This document shows positions 35,694 to 44,697 of a DNA stretch of 64,000 nucleotides, piece by piece; positions within the stretch are counted from its first letter, which is position 1, and the number at the start of each line of letters is the position of its first letter. The position numbers and the translations under genes were made by a program. The notes beneath the pieces were generated by a model. The model saw only the letters and a program-made list of their open reading frames with translations, had not been told where the DNA came from and did not search any database. This DNA comes from Rhizobiales bacterium PAR1 (GTDB lineage: Bacteria; Pseudomonadota; Alphaproteobacteria; Rhizobiales; Beijerinckiaceae). Where the stretch lies: NCBI GenBank assembly GCA_002256205.1, contig NKIW01000005.1, forward strand, positions 1 through 64,000, in the 5' to 3' direction.

Positions 35694-37247
35694 CTAGAAA
35701 TCGAGCAAGAGTTGCGCCGCGAATACCTTCACGCCGGCTTTTGACTTCGTTTTGCGATCTGCGCTCGCCTGACGCTTGCGGCTCCCGTGCTTGACAAAGA
35801 CGCGTTTGGCCTCGCTGCGATATGCCGAATTCTGGCGCACCAATGTTAGCCTTGTCCTCGCCTCGCGCGCTGCATCCTCATGGTCGATGATCCGTTCCGG
35901 GTAATCGATGCCCAGACGGCATCCCGCCGCCCGTTGGGCATCTAGATCCATCCGCCACGGCTCTTGCAGGTAAGGGAGTGGCACATTTGCGAGTTCTGGC
36001 ACCCAACGCCGGGTGAAAACGCCACCAGGGTCCTGATCCAGTCCTTGCTTGACCGGATTATACATCCGGGGCGTGTTGATCCCGGTCTGGCCCGATTGCA
36101 TCTGGACCTGCGGCCAGTGAATGCCCGGTTCGTAGTCGGTAAAGAGGCGCGCGAGATATTGCCCGCTCGCCTGCCAATCCAGCGCAAGATGGTGGCTCGC
36201 GATCGACTGGACCATGGCGCGCATGCGGAAATTGAGCCAACCCGTCGCGATCAGGGAGCGCATGCAGGCATCAAGGAAGGGCATGCCCGTTCTTCCCGTC
36301 GCCCAGGCTTGGAGGCGTGGATCATCGGGCAGGGTCGGCTGTCGCCTTGCCTCATGAAGGGCATGCTGGGCGCGCCACTCCAGCGCCGGTTCGCTTTCGA
36401 GTTTCTGGATGAAATGACAATGCCAGTGGAGCCGCGCGATAAGGCTATCAACGGCCGTGATCGGCACCGCCCGCTCCGTCGGCGGTCTCTCTGCCAGTGC
36501 TCGGCGCTCGGCATAACAGCGATGCAGCGCCTCCCGGATCGAGATCGCCCCGGTGGATAAGGGCACGGACAGTCGCGAGCAGGCCGTCTCCCCATGGAAG
36601 GGGCTCGACATGGCGCGCCGGTAGGTTGCGCCACGTCCGGAAAAGAATGTGTCGAGGAGCGCGAGTGCGCCCTTGCGCGTGCCCTTCTGCGGTGTTGCGC
36701 AGCCATCGGGCCGCAAACCAAGGTCATCCGCCGAGGGCAGCGGATCACAGGTAACGGCGGCGAGACCCGGCAATCCTGTCGGTTCCGGTAGGGGCAAAGG
36801 TGCCATTTGCGCGCGATGCCGCCGGGCCCATTGATCGCGGTCTTTCAGGCGGCGAAACACGCCGAACTGGCGCTCCTCATGGAAGGGCACACCTGCTTCG
36901 CGGCACCACGCCTGCACCGCCTTGTCCCGCGCGAAGGTGAAGGCGTTGCCTGTTTCCTCATGGGCGTGAAGCGCGGAGATACCGTATTGCGCGTGCAAGG
37001 CGCGCATGACGCTGACCGGTTCTGCCACCCGGATGATGAGCGGTGCGCCGAGCACTGCCAGCCGCTCGGAGAGTTCGACAAGCGCTGCACGCATGCCCAG
37101 CCATTGCCGCCGCGAGGTATCCGGCAGGCGCCAGTAGTCCGGCTCGACGATGTAGAGCGGCAGCACAGGGCCGCGTGCGGCAGCGTTGATGAGCGGCGCA
37201 TGATCAACCGTTCTCAGATCACGTTTGAACCAAACAACCTCAACCAT
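35694..37247 (-). CDS. Cryptochrome/photolyase family protein (FAD-dependent)
   Basis: 517 residues. N-terminal antenna-binding Rossmann domain (VEVVWFKRDLRTVDHAPLINAA), then the FAD-binding helical domain with RLHWHCHFIQKLE, TGMPFLDACMRSLIATGWLNFRMRAMVQSIASHHLALDW and the DYEPGIHWPQVQMQSGQTGINTPRMYNPVKQG motif of FAD binding. Class I photolyase/cryptochrome layout, but the C-terminal tail is extended and very basic (KRVFVKHGSRKRQASADRKTKSKAG). It probably repairs UV-damaged DNA using blue light or senses light. Divergent from the PhrB-type photolyase across 104 bases. Confidence 0.92.
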   Translation of the reverse strand: MVEVVWFKRDLRTVDHAPLINAAARGPVLPLYIVEPDYWRLPDTSRRQWLGMRAALVELSERLAVLGAPLIIRVAEPVSVMRALHAQYGISALHAHEETGNAFTFARDKAVQAWCREAGVPFHEERQFGVFRRLKDRDQWARRHRAQMAPLPLPEPTGLPGLAAVTCDPLPSADDLGLRPDGCATPQKGTRKGALALLDTFFSGRGATYRRAMSSPFHGETACSRLSVPLSTGAISIREALHRCYAERRALAERPPTERAVPITAVDSLIARLHWHCHFIQKLESEPALEWRAQHALHEARRQPTLPDDPRLQAWATGRTGMPFLDACMRSLIATGWLNFRMRAMVQSIASHHLALDWQASGQYLARLFTDYEPGIHWPQVQMQSGQTGINTPRMYNPVKQGLDQDPGGVFTRRWVPELANVPLPYLQEPWRMDLDAQRAAGCRLGIDYPERIIDHEDAAREARTRLTLVRQNSAYRSEAKRVFVKHGSRKRQASADRKTKSKAGVKVFAAQLLLDF

Positions 37248-37351
37248 CGTATTCCGGATATGACCCCGCTATCGGGGCTCGCTTTGCCCTTCGTGACATA
37301 GGCCGCGTGGCATCGACGGCAAGGCATGAAGCCGTTCAGAAAGCTGTTGAG

Positions 37352-38959
37352 ATGGTCCGCACGCTTCGCTTTGTTCTGGGGGATCAGCTCACCCGTTCGC
37401 TGTCAGCGCTTCGCGATCTCGATCCGGCGCGTGATGTCGTGCTGATGGTCGAAGTGGCGGCGGAGGCAACATCGGTTCGCCACCACAAGCAGAAAATAGC
37501 GTTTATCTTCAGCGCCATGCGCCACTTTGCGGAGGCCTTGCGCGCTGAGGGGATTGCGGTTGACTATGTCAGGCTCGATGATCCGGCGAATACGCAATCC
37601 TTCGGCGGCGAGCTTTCGCGCGCGATGGCGCGGCACAGCCCCGATGCGGTTGTCACGACCGAGCCCGGGGAATGGCGCGTCTGGCAAATGATGCAGGACT
37701 GGCGCGAGACTCTGCCGGTGCCACTGCACATCCGCGAGGATGATCGCTTCCTGTGCTCGCGCGCCGCGTTCAGCCAATGGGCGGCAGGGCGCAAGCAGTA
37801 CCGGATGGAGTTTTTCTACCGCGTGATGCGCAAGACGACCGGCCTTCTGATGGCCGGGGATGCGCCGAAGGGCGGGCAGTGGAATTTCGATCCCGAGAAC
37901 CGCAAGGCTTTGCCCAAGGGGCAAGACCCGCCAACCCGGCAGCGGTTCACGCCGGATGCCATTACGCGGGATGTCATCACGCTGGTGACCGCGCGCTTTG
38001 CCGATCATTTCGGCGATCTTGAGCCTTTTGGCTGGGCGGTGACGCGGGAAGAGGCGCTGGAAGCCCTTGATCACTTCATCGCCGATTGCCTGCCGATGTT
38101 CGGTGATTTTCAGGATGCGATGAAAACCGGACAGGATTTTCTCTATCACTCCGTGATTTCGCCTTATCTCAACGCCGGCCTGCTGACCGCTTGGGAAGTC
38201 TGTGTCCGCGCCGAGGCTGCCTACCGGGCAAACCTTGCGCCGCTCAACGCCGTTGAAGGGTTCATCCGCCAGATCATCGGCTGGCGGGAGTTCGTGCGCG
38301 GGCTCTACTGGCATGAGATGCCGGAGTATGCCGAAACCAATCACCTCGATGCGCAGCGCCCGCTGCCGTGGTTTTACTGGTCCGGCGAAACAAAGATGGC
38401 CTGCCTTCGCGAATGCATCCGTGCGACGCGCGAGCACGCCTATGCGCACCATATCCAGCGCCTGATGGTCACGGGGAATTTTGCGCTGCTCGCCGGCATC
38501 GCCCCCCGCGAAATCGAAGAGTGGTATCTCGCTGTTTATGCCGATGCCTACGAGTGGGTGGAACTCCCCAATGTCCACGGCATGGTGATGCATGCCGATG
38601 GCGGGCTCCTAGGTTCAAAGCCCTATGCCGCCTCGGGCGCCTATATCAACCGGATGTCAGATTACTGCGCTGGCTGCACCTATGATCCGGCGGTCAAGCT
38701 CGGTCCCAAGGCCTGCCCGTTCAACTATCTCTACTGGCATTTCCTGATCGAGAATGAGGGAAAACTTGCACGCAATCCGCGCATGGCCATGCCCTATCGC
38801 ACGCTGAGGGCGATGGAAGAGACGAGGCGACACGAGATCCGCGCTGAGGCTGAGGCATTTCTTGCCGCTCTCCCGACCAAGGCGACGGGCCCCGATAAGG
38901 CGGTTCCTGAACAGAACAATAGCCCGCTTGTACGGGTCGGGCAGTTCACTCCTCGATGA
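37352..38959 (+). CDS. PhrB-type (6-4) photolyase with iron-sulfur cluster (FeS-BCP)
   Basis: 535 residues from the ATG at 37352 (MVRTLRFVLGDQLTRSLSAL). The family start R(F/Y)xLGDQL and the DASH-unlike fold identify the FeS-containing bacterial cryptochrome/photolyase class. Four cysteines fall at 351 (ACLRE), 439 and 442 (YCAGCTYD) and 455 (KACPFN), exactly one residue beyond the cluster ligands of Agrobacterium PhrB, which supports both the assignment and the start. Such enzymes repair (6-4) photoproducts with FAD, a lumazine antenna and a 4Fe-4S cluster. The 3' end overlaps the convergent LysR-type gene by 14 bases. Confidence 0.93.
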   Translation: MVRTLRFVLGDQLTRSLSALRDLDPARDVVLMVEVAAEATSVRHHKQKIAFIFSAMRHFAEALRAEGIAVDYVRLDDPANTQSFGGELSRAMARHSPDAVVTTEPGEWRVWQMMQDWRETLPVPLHIREDDRFLCSRAAFSQWAAGRKQYRMEFFYRVMRKTTGLLMAGDAPKGGQWNFDPENRKALPKGQDPPTRQRFTPDAITRDVITLVTARFADHFGDLEPFGWAVTREEALEALDHFIADCLPMFGDFQDAMKTGQDFLYHSVISPYLNAGLLTAWEVCVRAEAAYRANLAPLNAVEGFIRQIIGWREFVRGLYWHEMPEYAETNHLDAQRPLPWFYWSGETKMACLRECIRATREHAYAHHIQRLMVTGNFALLAGIAPREIEEWYLAVYADAYEWVELPNVHGMVMHADGGLLGSKPYAASGAYINRMSDYCAGCTYDPAVKLGPKACPFNYLYWHFLIENEGKLARNPRMAMPYRTLRAMEETRRHEIRAEAEAFLAALPTKATGPDKAVPEQNNSPLVRVGQFTPR

Positions 38960-39872
38960 GGAATTGCTTGCGGACCACCGCCTCGGTCAGCCCCGGCTGG
39001 CACGCCTCGATGAAGCGATAGGCAAATACGCGCAGGAAACGGCCGCGTCGGAGCGCGATATGCGACGTGCTCTCCTCGAAAAGGTGTTCGCTGTCGATGC
39101 GCGCAAGGCCCCGGTCGCGTGCCGGATCAAAGGACTGTGCCGCAACGATACCGACGCCCAGACCCAGTTCGACATAAGCCTTGATGACATCGGCATCGAT
39201 GGCTTCCATCACGATATCAGGCTTCTCCCCGGCCGCCTCGAACGCCCGGTCAATCGTGGGGCGCCCCGTAAAGCCGGGGTGATAGGTCACGATCGGGTAT
39301 TGCGCGAGTGCGTGGATATCGAGCCTTTTCTGGCCGGCGAGCGGGTGCCCCTCCGGCGCGATCACCGCATGGCGCCACGAATAATACGGGAAGGCGACGA
39401 GTTCCGCCGTTCGGGTCACCGCCTCGGTGGCGATCCCGATATCCGCGCGTCCCTCAAGCAGCATCGAGACAATCTCGGAAGGGCTCGACTGGTGCAGCAC
39501 CAGCCGCACATTCGGAAACGCCTTGCGGAAGGTCGCGATCACCGGCGGCAGGGCATAGCGCGCCTGCATATGGGTGGTCGCGATGGTGAGTTCGCCATCG
39601 TCCGCCTTCGACAACTGGTCGGCGATGCGTTTGATATTCCCGGCATCGGTGAGAATACGCTCGACGATGCCAACAATCTGCTGCCCCGGTTCGGTGAGGT
39701 CCAGCAGGCGTTTGCCGCGTCGCACGAACAGCGAAACGCCGAGCTCATCCTCAAGATCCTTGATGTGCTTGGAGACACCAGACTGCGAGGTTCCGAGCGC
39801 CGCTGCGACCTCGGTCAGGTTGAACTTGCGGCGAACCGTCTCGCGGATGATACGCAGCTGTTGGAAATTCAT
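38946..39872 (-). CDS. CysB-like LysR-type transcriptional regulator
   Basis: 308 residues. N-terminal winged helix NLTEVAAALGTSQSGVSKHIKDLEDELGVSLFVRRGKRL and a substrate-binding domain (DGELTIATTHMQARYALPPVIATFRKAFPNV) match CysB/Cbl, regulators of sulfur assimilation that sense O-acetylserine or N-acetylserine. It follows the sulfate-binding-protein gene by 15 bases and probably shares its transcript. Confidence 0.93.
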   Translation of the reverse strand: MNFQQLRIIRETVRRKFNLTEVAAALGTSQSGVSKHIKDLEDELGVSLFVRRGKRLLDLTEPGQQIVGIVERILTDAGNIKRIADQLSKADDGELTIATTHMQARYALPPVIATFRKAFPNVRLVLHQSSPSEIVSMLLEGRADIGIATEAVTRTAELVAFPYYSWRHAVIAPEGHPLAGQKRLDIHALAQYPIVTYHPGFTGRPTIDRAFEAAGEKPDIVMEAIDADVIKAYVELGLGVGIVAAQSFDPARDRGLARIDSEHLFEESTSHIALRRGRFLRVFAYRFIEACQPGLTEAVVRKQFLIEE

Positions 39873-39887
39873 CGCACGGCCAGCGGC

Positions 39888-40928
39888 TTACTTGCCGTAG
39901 ATCTGATCGAAGGTGCCGCCGTCCACGAAATGGGTCGCCTGCGCCTTGGTCCAGCCACCGAACACCTCGTCGATGGTGATCAGATTGACCGGACGGAAGG
40001 TTGCGGCATTCTTCGCGGCAATCTCCGGATCGCGCGGGCGATAGAAGTGCTTTGCCGCGATGGCTTGCCCTTCCTTGGTGTAGAGGAAGTTGAGGTAGGC
40101 CTCGGCCACCTTGCGTGTGCCGCGCTTGTCGACGACCTTGTCGACCACAGAAACCGGTGGTTCGGCGAGGATCGACAGCGAGGGCGTGACAATCTCCAGC
40201 TTGTCGGCGCCAAGCTCTTTCAGCGAGAGATAGGCCTCGTTCTCCCAGGCCAGCAGCACATCACCGATGCCGCGCTCGACAAAGGTGGTGGTCGCACCGC
40301 GCGCGCCGGAATCGAGCACTTTGACGTTTTTCAGGAGCTTGCCGACGAATGCCTTCGCGCTGGCATCACTGCCGCCCGGCTGCTTGAGCGCATAGGCCCA
40401 GGCTGCGAGATAATTCCAGCGTGCGCCGCCCGAGGTCTTCGGATTCGGCGTGATGATCTCGACACCGGGTTTGACGATGTCGTCCCAGTCCCGGATGCCC
40501 TTGGGGTTGCCCTTGCGGACGAGGAACACGATGGTCGAGGTGTAGGGTGAGGCATTGTTCGGCAGGCGCTTCTGCCAATCCGCCGGGATGAGCTTGCCGT
40601 TGAGGCTCAGGGCATCGACATCATAGGCGAGCGCGAGGGTGACGACATCGGCTTCGAGCCCGTCAATCACCGAGCGCGCCTGCTTGCCGGATCCACCATG
40701 CGATTGGCGAATGGTGACCTTGTCCTTGGTCTCGGCCAGCCACTTCTTCGCAAAAGCCGCGTTCACATCGGCATAAAGTTCGCGCGTCGGATCGTAGGAG
40801 ACGTTGAGCAGTGTGATTTCGGCGGCGCGCGCCGGGCACCCGAGAAGGGCAAACACAGCAAGGGCGGTGCCCGCCGCAACAGTCACACGGCGGCTGAAAA
40901 TCTGGCGTCGGGTAGCGTGAACGGACAT
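39888..40928 (-). CDS. sbp: Sulfate-binding periplasmic protein
   Basis: 346 residues. Signal peptide with twin-arginine-like start ([24 protein letters not shown], cleavage near ARA). Mature part [35 protein letters not shown] and [19 protein letters not shown] is typical of Sbp/CysP, the sulfate or thiosulfate binding component of the CysTWA importer. AGGAG lies ahead of the start. No permease or ATPase genes follow in this window, so the protein must serve a transporter encoded elsewhere. Confidence 0.95.
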   Translation of the reverse strand: MSVHATRRQIFSRRVTVAAGTALAVFALLGCPARAAEITLLNVSYDPTRELYADVNAAFAKKWLAETKDKVTIRQSHGGSGKQARSVIDGLEADVVTLALAYDVDALSLNGKLIPADWQKRLPNNASPYTSTIVFLVRKGNPKGIRDWDDIVKPGVEIITPNPKTSGGARWNYLAAWAYALKQPGGSDASAKAFVGKLLKNVKVLDSGARGATTTFVERGIGDVLLAWENEAYLSLKELGADKLEIVTPSLSILAEPPVSVVDKVVDKRGTRKVAEAYLNFLYTKEGQAIAAKHFYRPRDPEIAAKNAATFRPVNLITIDEVFGGWTKAQATHFVDGGTFDQIYGK

Positions 40929-41257
40929 GCGCAGCTCCTGTCATGGGGTGACGACACAAACTAAGCGATGAGTTCTGTTTATCGAACTCTCATTTCGTGG
41001 ATTGCTTATCTGAAATTCAGCGAAGGGTGCCCAAAAGGGCCGGATTTGCAAGCTGCATGCTTTTTTGTTGCCGCATCCTGTCAGTGTTTTTCCTCAAAGC
41101 GCCGAAATTTGAAAAACCGCTCTCCCCAAAATTCGAAAATTGAAATCACGGAAAGCTTAGAAAAAATCTGTATTTCAAAATTCGGTCGCCCCTTGCTTCG
41201 TTTTGACGAACGAGAGGTGCTGCCGTTGCGGCCTTCCTGTCAACGAAAGGAAAGTCG
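40929..41257. other. Intergenic region, no recognised gene
   Basis: About 330 bases, somewhat AT-rich. It must contain the promoter of the leftward sbp-cysB pair, possibly with a CysB site, and the start region of the small rightward gene. No specific site was recognised. Confidence 0.4.
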
Positions 41258-41506
41258 ATGGCTGAATTGCCGAAAGAATCTCTTTCTGGCCCTGTACTCG
41301 TGCAGGTCAAGGCACTACTTGTTTGGATGAACTCACGCCACATGCAGGCCAAGTCACTTTGGCGCGATTTGACTTCCCCCGTATCCGCCGACTTCAATGG
41401 CGTTCCGCACGCTGGGCATGTAGCAACGACCACCGAGATGCGAGAAGCGCATCATGAAAAAGGTGAGGCGGATTTCGCGGATTACTATCGCTGGATGCAA
41501 TTGTAA
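41258..41506 (+). CDS. Small hypothetical protein
   Basis: 82 residues (MAELPKESLSGPVLVQVKAL...). Supported by a good ribosome-binding site, AAGGAAAG, 3-4 bases ahead of the ATG. No family, signal or membrane segment recognised. A moderately acidic, soluble protein ending ADFADYYRWMQL. It precedes a small membrane protein gene by 19 bases, which suggests co-transcription. Confidence 0.5.
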   Translation: MAELPKESLSGPVLVQVKALLVWMNSRHMQAKSLWRDLTSPVSADFNGVPHAGHVATTTEMREAHHEKGEADFADYYRWMQL

Positions 41507-41525
41507 GGGGTGGGCGGAGCAAGGC

Positions 41526-42083
41526 ATGTCGCAAGTCGCACCGTTAAAGGACGGCGATCCACATGAGGTCACCGGCACGACGGAACATCGCGCGCAGGTT
41601 GCGGTCACCTTGTGCTGGTTGATTGCGGCGAACAAACCCTTCTACCCCGTCTACATCTGGTGGCTGACCGGGCATGGCACCGCGCTCGCCTGCCTGATGT
41701 TGCTCTCGATGCCGGCTTTTGCAGCACTACCCTTGCTCGCGCGGAAGAACAGCCTTTGGGCGCGTCTCGGGGTGCCGGTGCTGGGCATCGCGGATACGGT
41801 TCTGGCCCGCCTCATTTTCGGCAGCGCCAGCGGCGTCGAGCTGTTCCTCGTGCCCTGCGCCTTGCTCGCGGGGCTTGCGATAAAGCCCGATGAGCAGCGT
41901 ACGCGCTGGTCTCTCATGGCGGCGATGGCGCTTGTGGCATTGGTCGCGCCCATGGCATATGGCAAGCCTCTCGGCGATTGGACCGCCGCTGAACAGGCCG
42001 CGCTCTATTCCTTGAATCTCTATTCGGTGACAGGGCTTTCCGCCTTCATTCTCTGGAAGTTCTGCGAGCCGGTCCGCGCCTAG
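41526..42083 (+). CDS. Integral membrane protein of unknown function
   Basis: 185 residues from the ATG at 41526. Four or five membrane helices (GTALACLMLLSMPAFAALPLLA, GVPVLGIADTVLARLIFG, VELFLVPCALLAGLAI, RWSLMAAMALVALVAPMAYG). No family motif recognised. The 5' neighbour is a small soluble protein. Confidence 0.75.
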   Translation: MSQVAPLKDGDPHEVTGTTEHRAQVAVTLCWLIAANKPFYPVYIWWLTGHGTALACLMLLSMPAFAALPLLARKNSLWARLGVPVLGIADTVLARLIFGSASGVELFLVPCALLAGLAIKPDEQRTRWSLMAAMALVALVAPMAYGKPLGDWTAAEQAALYSLNLYSVTGLSAFILWKFCEPVRA

Positions 42084-42165
42084 GGCGCGCTCAACCGTGT
42101 CGAACTGGCCGGTGCCCTCTTGATGTGTGGCGAAGCCTGTGACCGGAAAGATCACAGATCGTTCA

Positions 42166-42197
42166 GGAAAAAGAGCATCGGAATTCCGATGCTCCTT
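42166..42197 (-). terminator. Rho-independent terminator of the DUF4394 gene
   Basis: On the minus strand a 9-base stem GAGCATCGG / CCGATGCTC with AATT loop is followed by CTTTTTCC. It begins about 20 bases beyond the stop at 42218. Confidence 0.8.
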
Positions 42198-42217
42198 GTT
42201 GATGGATTCGTGTTCGA

Positions 42218-43015
42218 TCAGTTCGCGAGGATGGCGATATCGCGGACATCACCCGTCAGGCCCTGTATCTTGCCGACCTGCGTCGCCTTGCCGGAAGCGA
42301 GGTCGATCGAATAGGCCATCCCCTTCTGGACGACCCAGCCTTTGTCTCCATCCGGGCCCGTCGCGATGTCAAAGGCCACGACTTTGCCGTCCAGCCCGGT
42401 CATGCCGATCGAGGTCAGGACACCGTCATTCGGCGGTGCCTGCTTCACCAGCACGCCCATGGCATCAATGTCATAGAGGGCAGTTTCCTTGGCCCCTTTC
42501 ATCGCATTGGCATAGGCGCCGCCGATGATCATCGCGGACTTGCCCGCGTGCATGTCGCCATCCTTGAACTTGAGCTTCCCATCGACCGTCACCTTACCGT
42601 CATCGACATTGGCGCGCAGGTTCGAGCCTTCGGATCCGATGACGCGCATCCGGTCCGCGACCGGGTTGAAGTCCACGGTTACGGTGTTTCCCTTGGGAAC
42701 AACGGTGTCGAGCTTGCTCTTGATCGCTGTCTTGCCGGTCATGGGATCGACCGTGGCGACCGTGCCATCTTCGGCGAGCACATAGAGCATGCCGTCGCTC
42801 GGACGGACGTCCATGCCAACGATACGGGCGGGCAGCCCGTCGATCTTGACAGTCTTGGTGACCTTCCAGCTTGCAGAATCGATATGCTCCAGCGTGTTGT
42901 CGCCGACGAGCGCGGCCACGGTGCCGGCCTGTGCTGCGGCAATTCCGGAAAGGCCGATGAGGGCCGTCGTCAGCACGAATTTCTGCAATGTGGTCTTCAA
43001 CAGGGTGTTGGGCAT
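42218..43015 (-). CDS. DUF4394 secreted protein
   Basis: 265 residues with signal peptide (KFVLTTALIGLSGIAAAQA). The mature part is a beta-propeller-like DUF4394 domain: DNTLEHIDSASWKVTKTV, MDVRPSDGMLYVLAEDGTVATVDPMTGK and VDFNPVADRMRVIGSEGSNLRANVDDG. Function unknown. GAGAGAAACC lies ahead of the ATG. Divergent from the ECF sigma gene; CTGCATCC occurs upstream of both, so it is likely a target of that sigma factor. Confidence 0.92.
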   Translation of the reverse strand: MPNTLLKTTLQKFVLTTALIGLSGIAAAQAGTVAALVGDNTLEHIDSASWKVTKTVKIDGLPARIVGMDVRPSDGMLYVLAEDGTVATVDPMTGKTAIKSKLDTVVPKGNTVTVDFNPVADRMRVIGSEGSNLRANVDDGKVTVDGKLKFKDGDMHAGKSAMIIGGAYANAMKGAKETALYDIDAMGVLVKQAPPNDGVLTSIGMTGLDGKVVAFDIATGPDGDKGWVVQKGMAYSIDLASGKATQVGKIQGLTGDVRDIAILAN

Positions 43016-43079
43016 GGTTTCTCTCCATCAATCAGGCCGAGCATTGCGACCATGATGGATAACCACGAGGAGACGGGCT

Positions 43080-43087
43080 GGATGCAG
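43080..43087 (-). promoter_or_regulatory. Candidate ECF -35 element ahead of DUF4394 gene
   Basis: CTGCATCC on the minus strand, 65 bases ahead of the DUF4394 start. The same octamer lies on the plus strand ahead of the sigma-factor gene at 43140. It resembles the CATCC -35 core of SigK-like sigma factors. The -10 element is not clear. Confidence 0.45.
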
Positions 43088-43139
43088 CAGAGGTGCAATT
43101 TTTCTGTCCGGCCGCAAATTGAGCGAAATATGCCGCTGT

Positions 43140-43147
43140 CTGCATCC
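43140..43147 (+). promoter_or_regulatory. Candidate ECF -35 element ahead of the sigma gene
   Basis: CTGCATCC, identical to the minus-strand copy at 43080-43087, lies 70 bases ahead of the sigma-factor start, followed after 15 bases by GTGTAAT as a possible -10. Self-activation by the ECF factor is inferred. Confidence 0.45.
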
Positions 43148-43216
43148 AAATCAGGCTCATCTGTGTAATATGCACAACGTCGGTTTGTTCACGCCGCGAC
43201 ATGTTCAGGACGCTCT

Positions 43217-43768
43217 ATGGCTGATGCAATGGTCCCCATGACGATCGAGCAGGCGCTGGTTGCGTGTGCCGCGGGTGATCGCGCGGCTCTGAAATGGATT
43301 TACCAGACCGAAGCGCCGAAAATGCTCGGCGTAGCGATGCGGATCGTCAAGCGACGTTCGATCGCCGAGGATATCGTGCAGGATTGCTTCCTGCGCATCT
43401 GGCAGGCTGCGGCCAGCTTCGATGGTGCACTCGGAAATGGCCGAAGTTGGATCTACGCCATCGTGAGAAACCGATCCCTGAATGTCTTACGGGGAGAGGT
43501 CCGGTCAGACCTTGTCAACGACATGACACCGCTGGTTGGCGCAAGTGATGATCCCTCACCGGAGGATGTGCTCTTGCAGGTGTCAGAGAACGCGGCGCTG
43601 CGGCGCTGCCTGGAACGTCTTGACGCCGCCCGCCGCCGGATCATCGTGATGGCATACACCGAAGGGCTCTCGCATGGCGAGCTTGCGGCGCGGTGCAATG
43701 TCCCGCTGGGCACCATCAAATCGTGGATCCGTCGTTCGCTCGGCGCCTTGCGGGAGTGTCTGGGATGA
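43217..43768 (+). CDS. ECF-family RNA polymerase sigma factor (SigK-like)
   Basis: 183 residues. Region 2 has AEDIVQDCFLRIWQAAASFD and SWIYAIVRNRSLNVLRG; region 4 has LDAARRRIIVMAYTEGLSHGELAARCNVPLGTIKSWIRRSLGALRECL. Directs polymerase to a stress regulon. Its stop overlaps the start of the anti-sigma gene (ATGA). Confidence 0.95.
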   Translation: MADAMVPMTIEQALVACAAGDRAALKWIYQTEAPKMLGVAMRIVKRRSIAEDIVQDCFLRIWQAAASFDGALGNGRSWIYAIVRNRSLNVLRGEVRSDLVNDMTPLVGASDDPSPEDVLLQVSENAALRRCLERLDAARRRIIVMAYTEGLSHGELAARCNVPLGTIKSWIRRSLGALRECLG

Positions 43769-44496
43769 GTGATTTGCCCGACGATCTTGACATGCTGGCC
43801 GCTGAATATGTCCTCGGAACGCTGGAAGGGGCGGACCTTGACCGCGCCCGTGCGCTGGAAAGCTCTGCCGATGACTTCCGCCGTGCTGTTGCGCGTTGGC
43901 GTACCCATTTCCTCGTGCTGGACGATACCGCTGCCGCGCTTGCGCCACCACCGGCTCTCTGGGACAAGATCGAGGCACAGGTTGCCGCCGCACCGCAGTC
44001 AGCACAACGGTCAAAGCCCGCGGAAATACTGGCAGGGCTTTCGCGATCCGGTATCTGGGGCTCGCTCAAATTCTGGCGGCCGGCAGCGCTGGCGGCCGGT
44101 TTCGCGAGCCTCATGCTCGCTCTGGGGCTCGTTCTGCAGCTGCAACGTGGTCCGGAACCACCGATTCATGTGGCTGTACTGACGACCGGACAAGGAAAAC
44201 CTGCGGCAGTCGTCAACGTCTACGCCGACGGCACGACCGAATTCGTACCGCTCGAAGCCATTCAGGCTCCCGAAGGGCAGGTTATCGAGATTTGGACCTT
44301 GCAGAACCCACAGCAGGGCCCGACATCTATCGGAAAGCTCTCTTCCGCGCGCCGCATCAGGCTTAATCTTGAAAACCTGCGAAAGCCCGAGGCGAACCAT
44401 TTGTTCGAGCTCACGCTCGAACCGTTTGGCGGTTCGCCAACCGGAAAACCGACCGGTCCGGTGCTGATGAAGGGGCTCGCGATCAAGAGCATCTGA
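43765..44496 (+). CDS. Anti-sigma factor, RskA family
   Basis: 243 residues. Cytoplasmic N-terminal zinc-less anti-sigma part (LAAEYVLGTLEGADLDRARALE, typical of RskA), one membrane helix (AALAAGFASLMLALGLVLQL), and a periplasmic C-terminal domain (VAVLTTGQGKPAAVVNVYADGTTEF... EIWTLQNPQQGPTSIGKL). It would hold the ECF factor at the membrane until released by proteolysis. Overlaps the sigma gene by 4 bases. Confidence 0.93.
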   Translation: MSDLPDDLDMLAAEYVLGTLEGADLDRARALESSADDFRRAVARWRTHFLVLDDTAAALAPPPALWDKIEAQVAAAPQSAQRSKPAEILAGLSRSGIWGSLKFWRPAALAAGFASLMLALGLVLQLQRGPEPPIHVAVLTTGQGKPAAVVNVYADGTTEFVPLEAIQAPEGQVIEIWTLQNPQQGPTSIGKLSSARRIRLNLENLRKPEANHLFELTLEPFGGSPTGKPTGPVLMKGLAIKSI

Positions 44497-44626
44497 TCAT
44501 AGCCTGCCGCGAGGCGTCTGCACGCTCTCTAACCACTTGTAGAGCGGTGTCATGCCCGGTTTCTGGCGAGATGCACCCATAATGCAGGCCGCTATTTTCA
44601 GATTTAGGGCCGGCGCCGGTCCGAAA

Positions 44627-44657
44627 AGGTATGGCCTGCTCTTGAGAGCAGGCCATG
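44627..44657 (-). terminator. Terminator-like hairpin after the helicase gene
   Basis: Inverted repeat ATGGCCTGCT / AGCAGGCCAT (44631-44640 and 44647-44656) with a 6-base loop. On the minus strand it is followed by ACCTTTTCGG, a short T tract. It lies 40 bases beyond the stop of the helicase gene. Confidence 0.55.
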
Positions 44658-44697
44658 GATTTCTACCGTTGGAGCTTTCTGGAGAGTAACGCGCCTG

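Noticed and set aside
38862-40550. 562-codon plus-strand frame across the CysB-like and sbp genes
   Set aside because: Antisense to two genes with clear family identity. Its product is rich in Arg, His and Asp with no recognisable domain.
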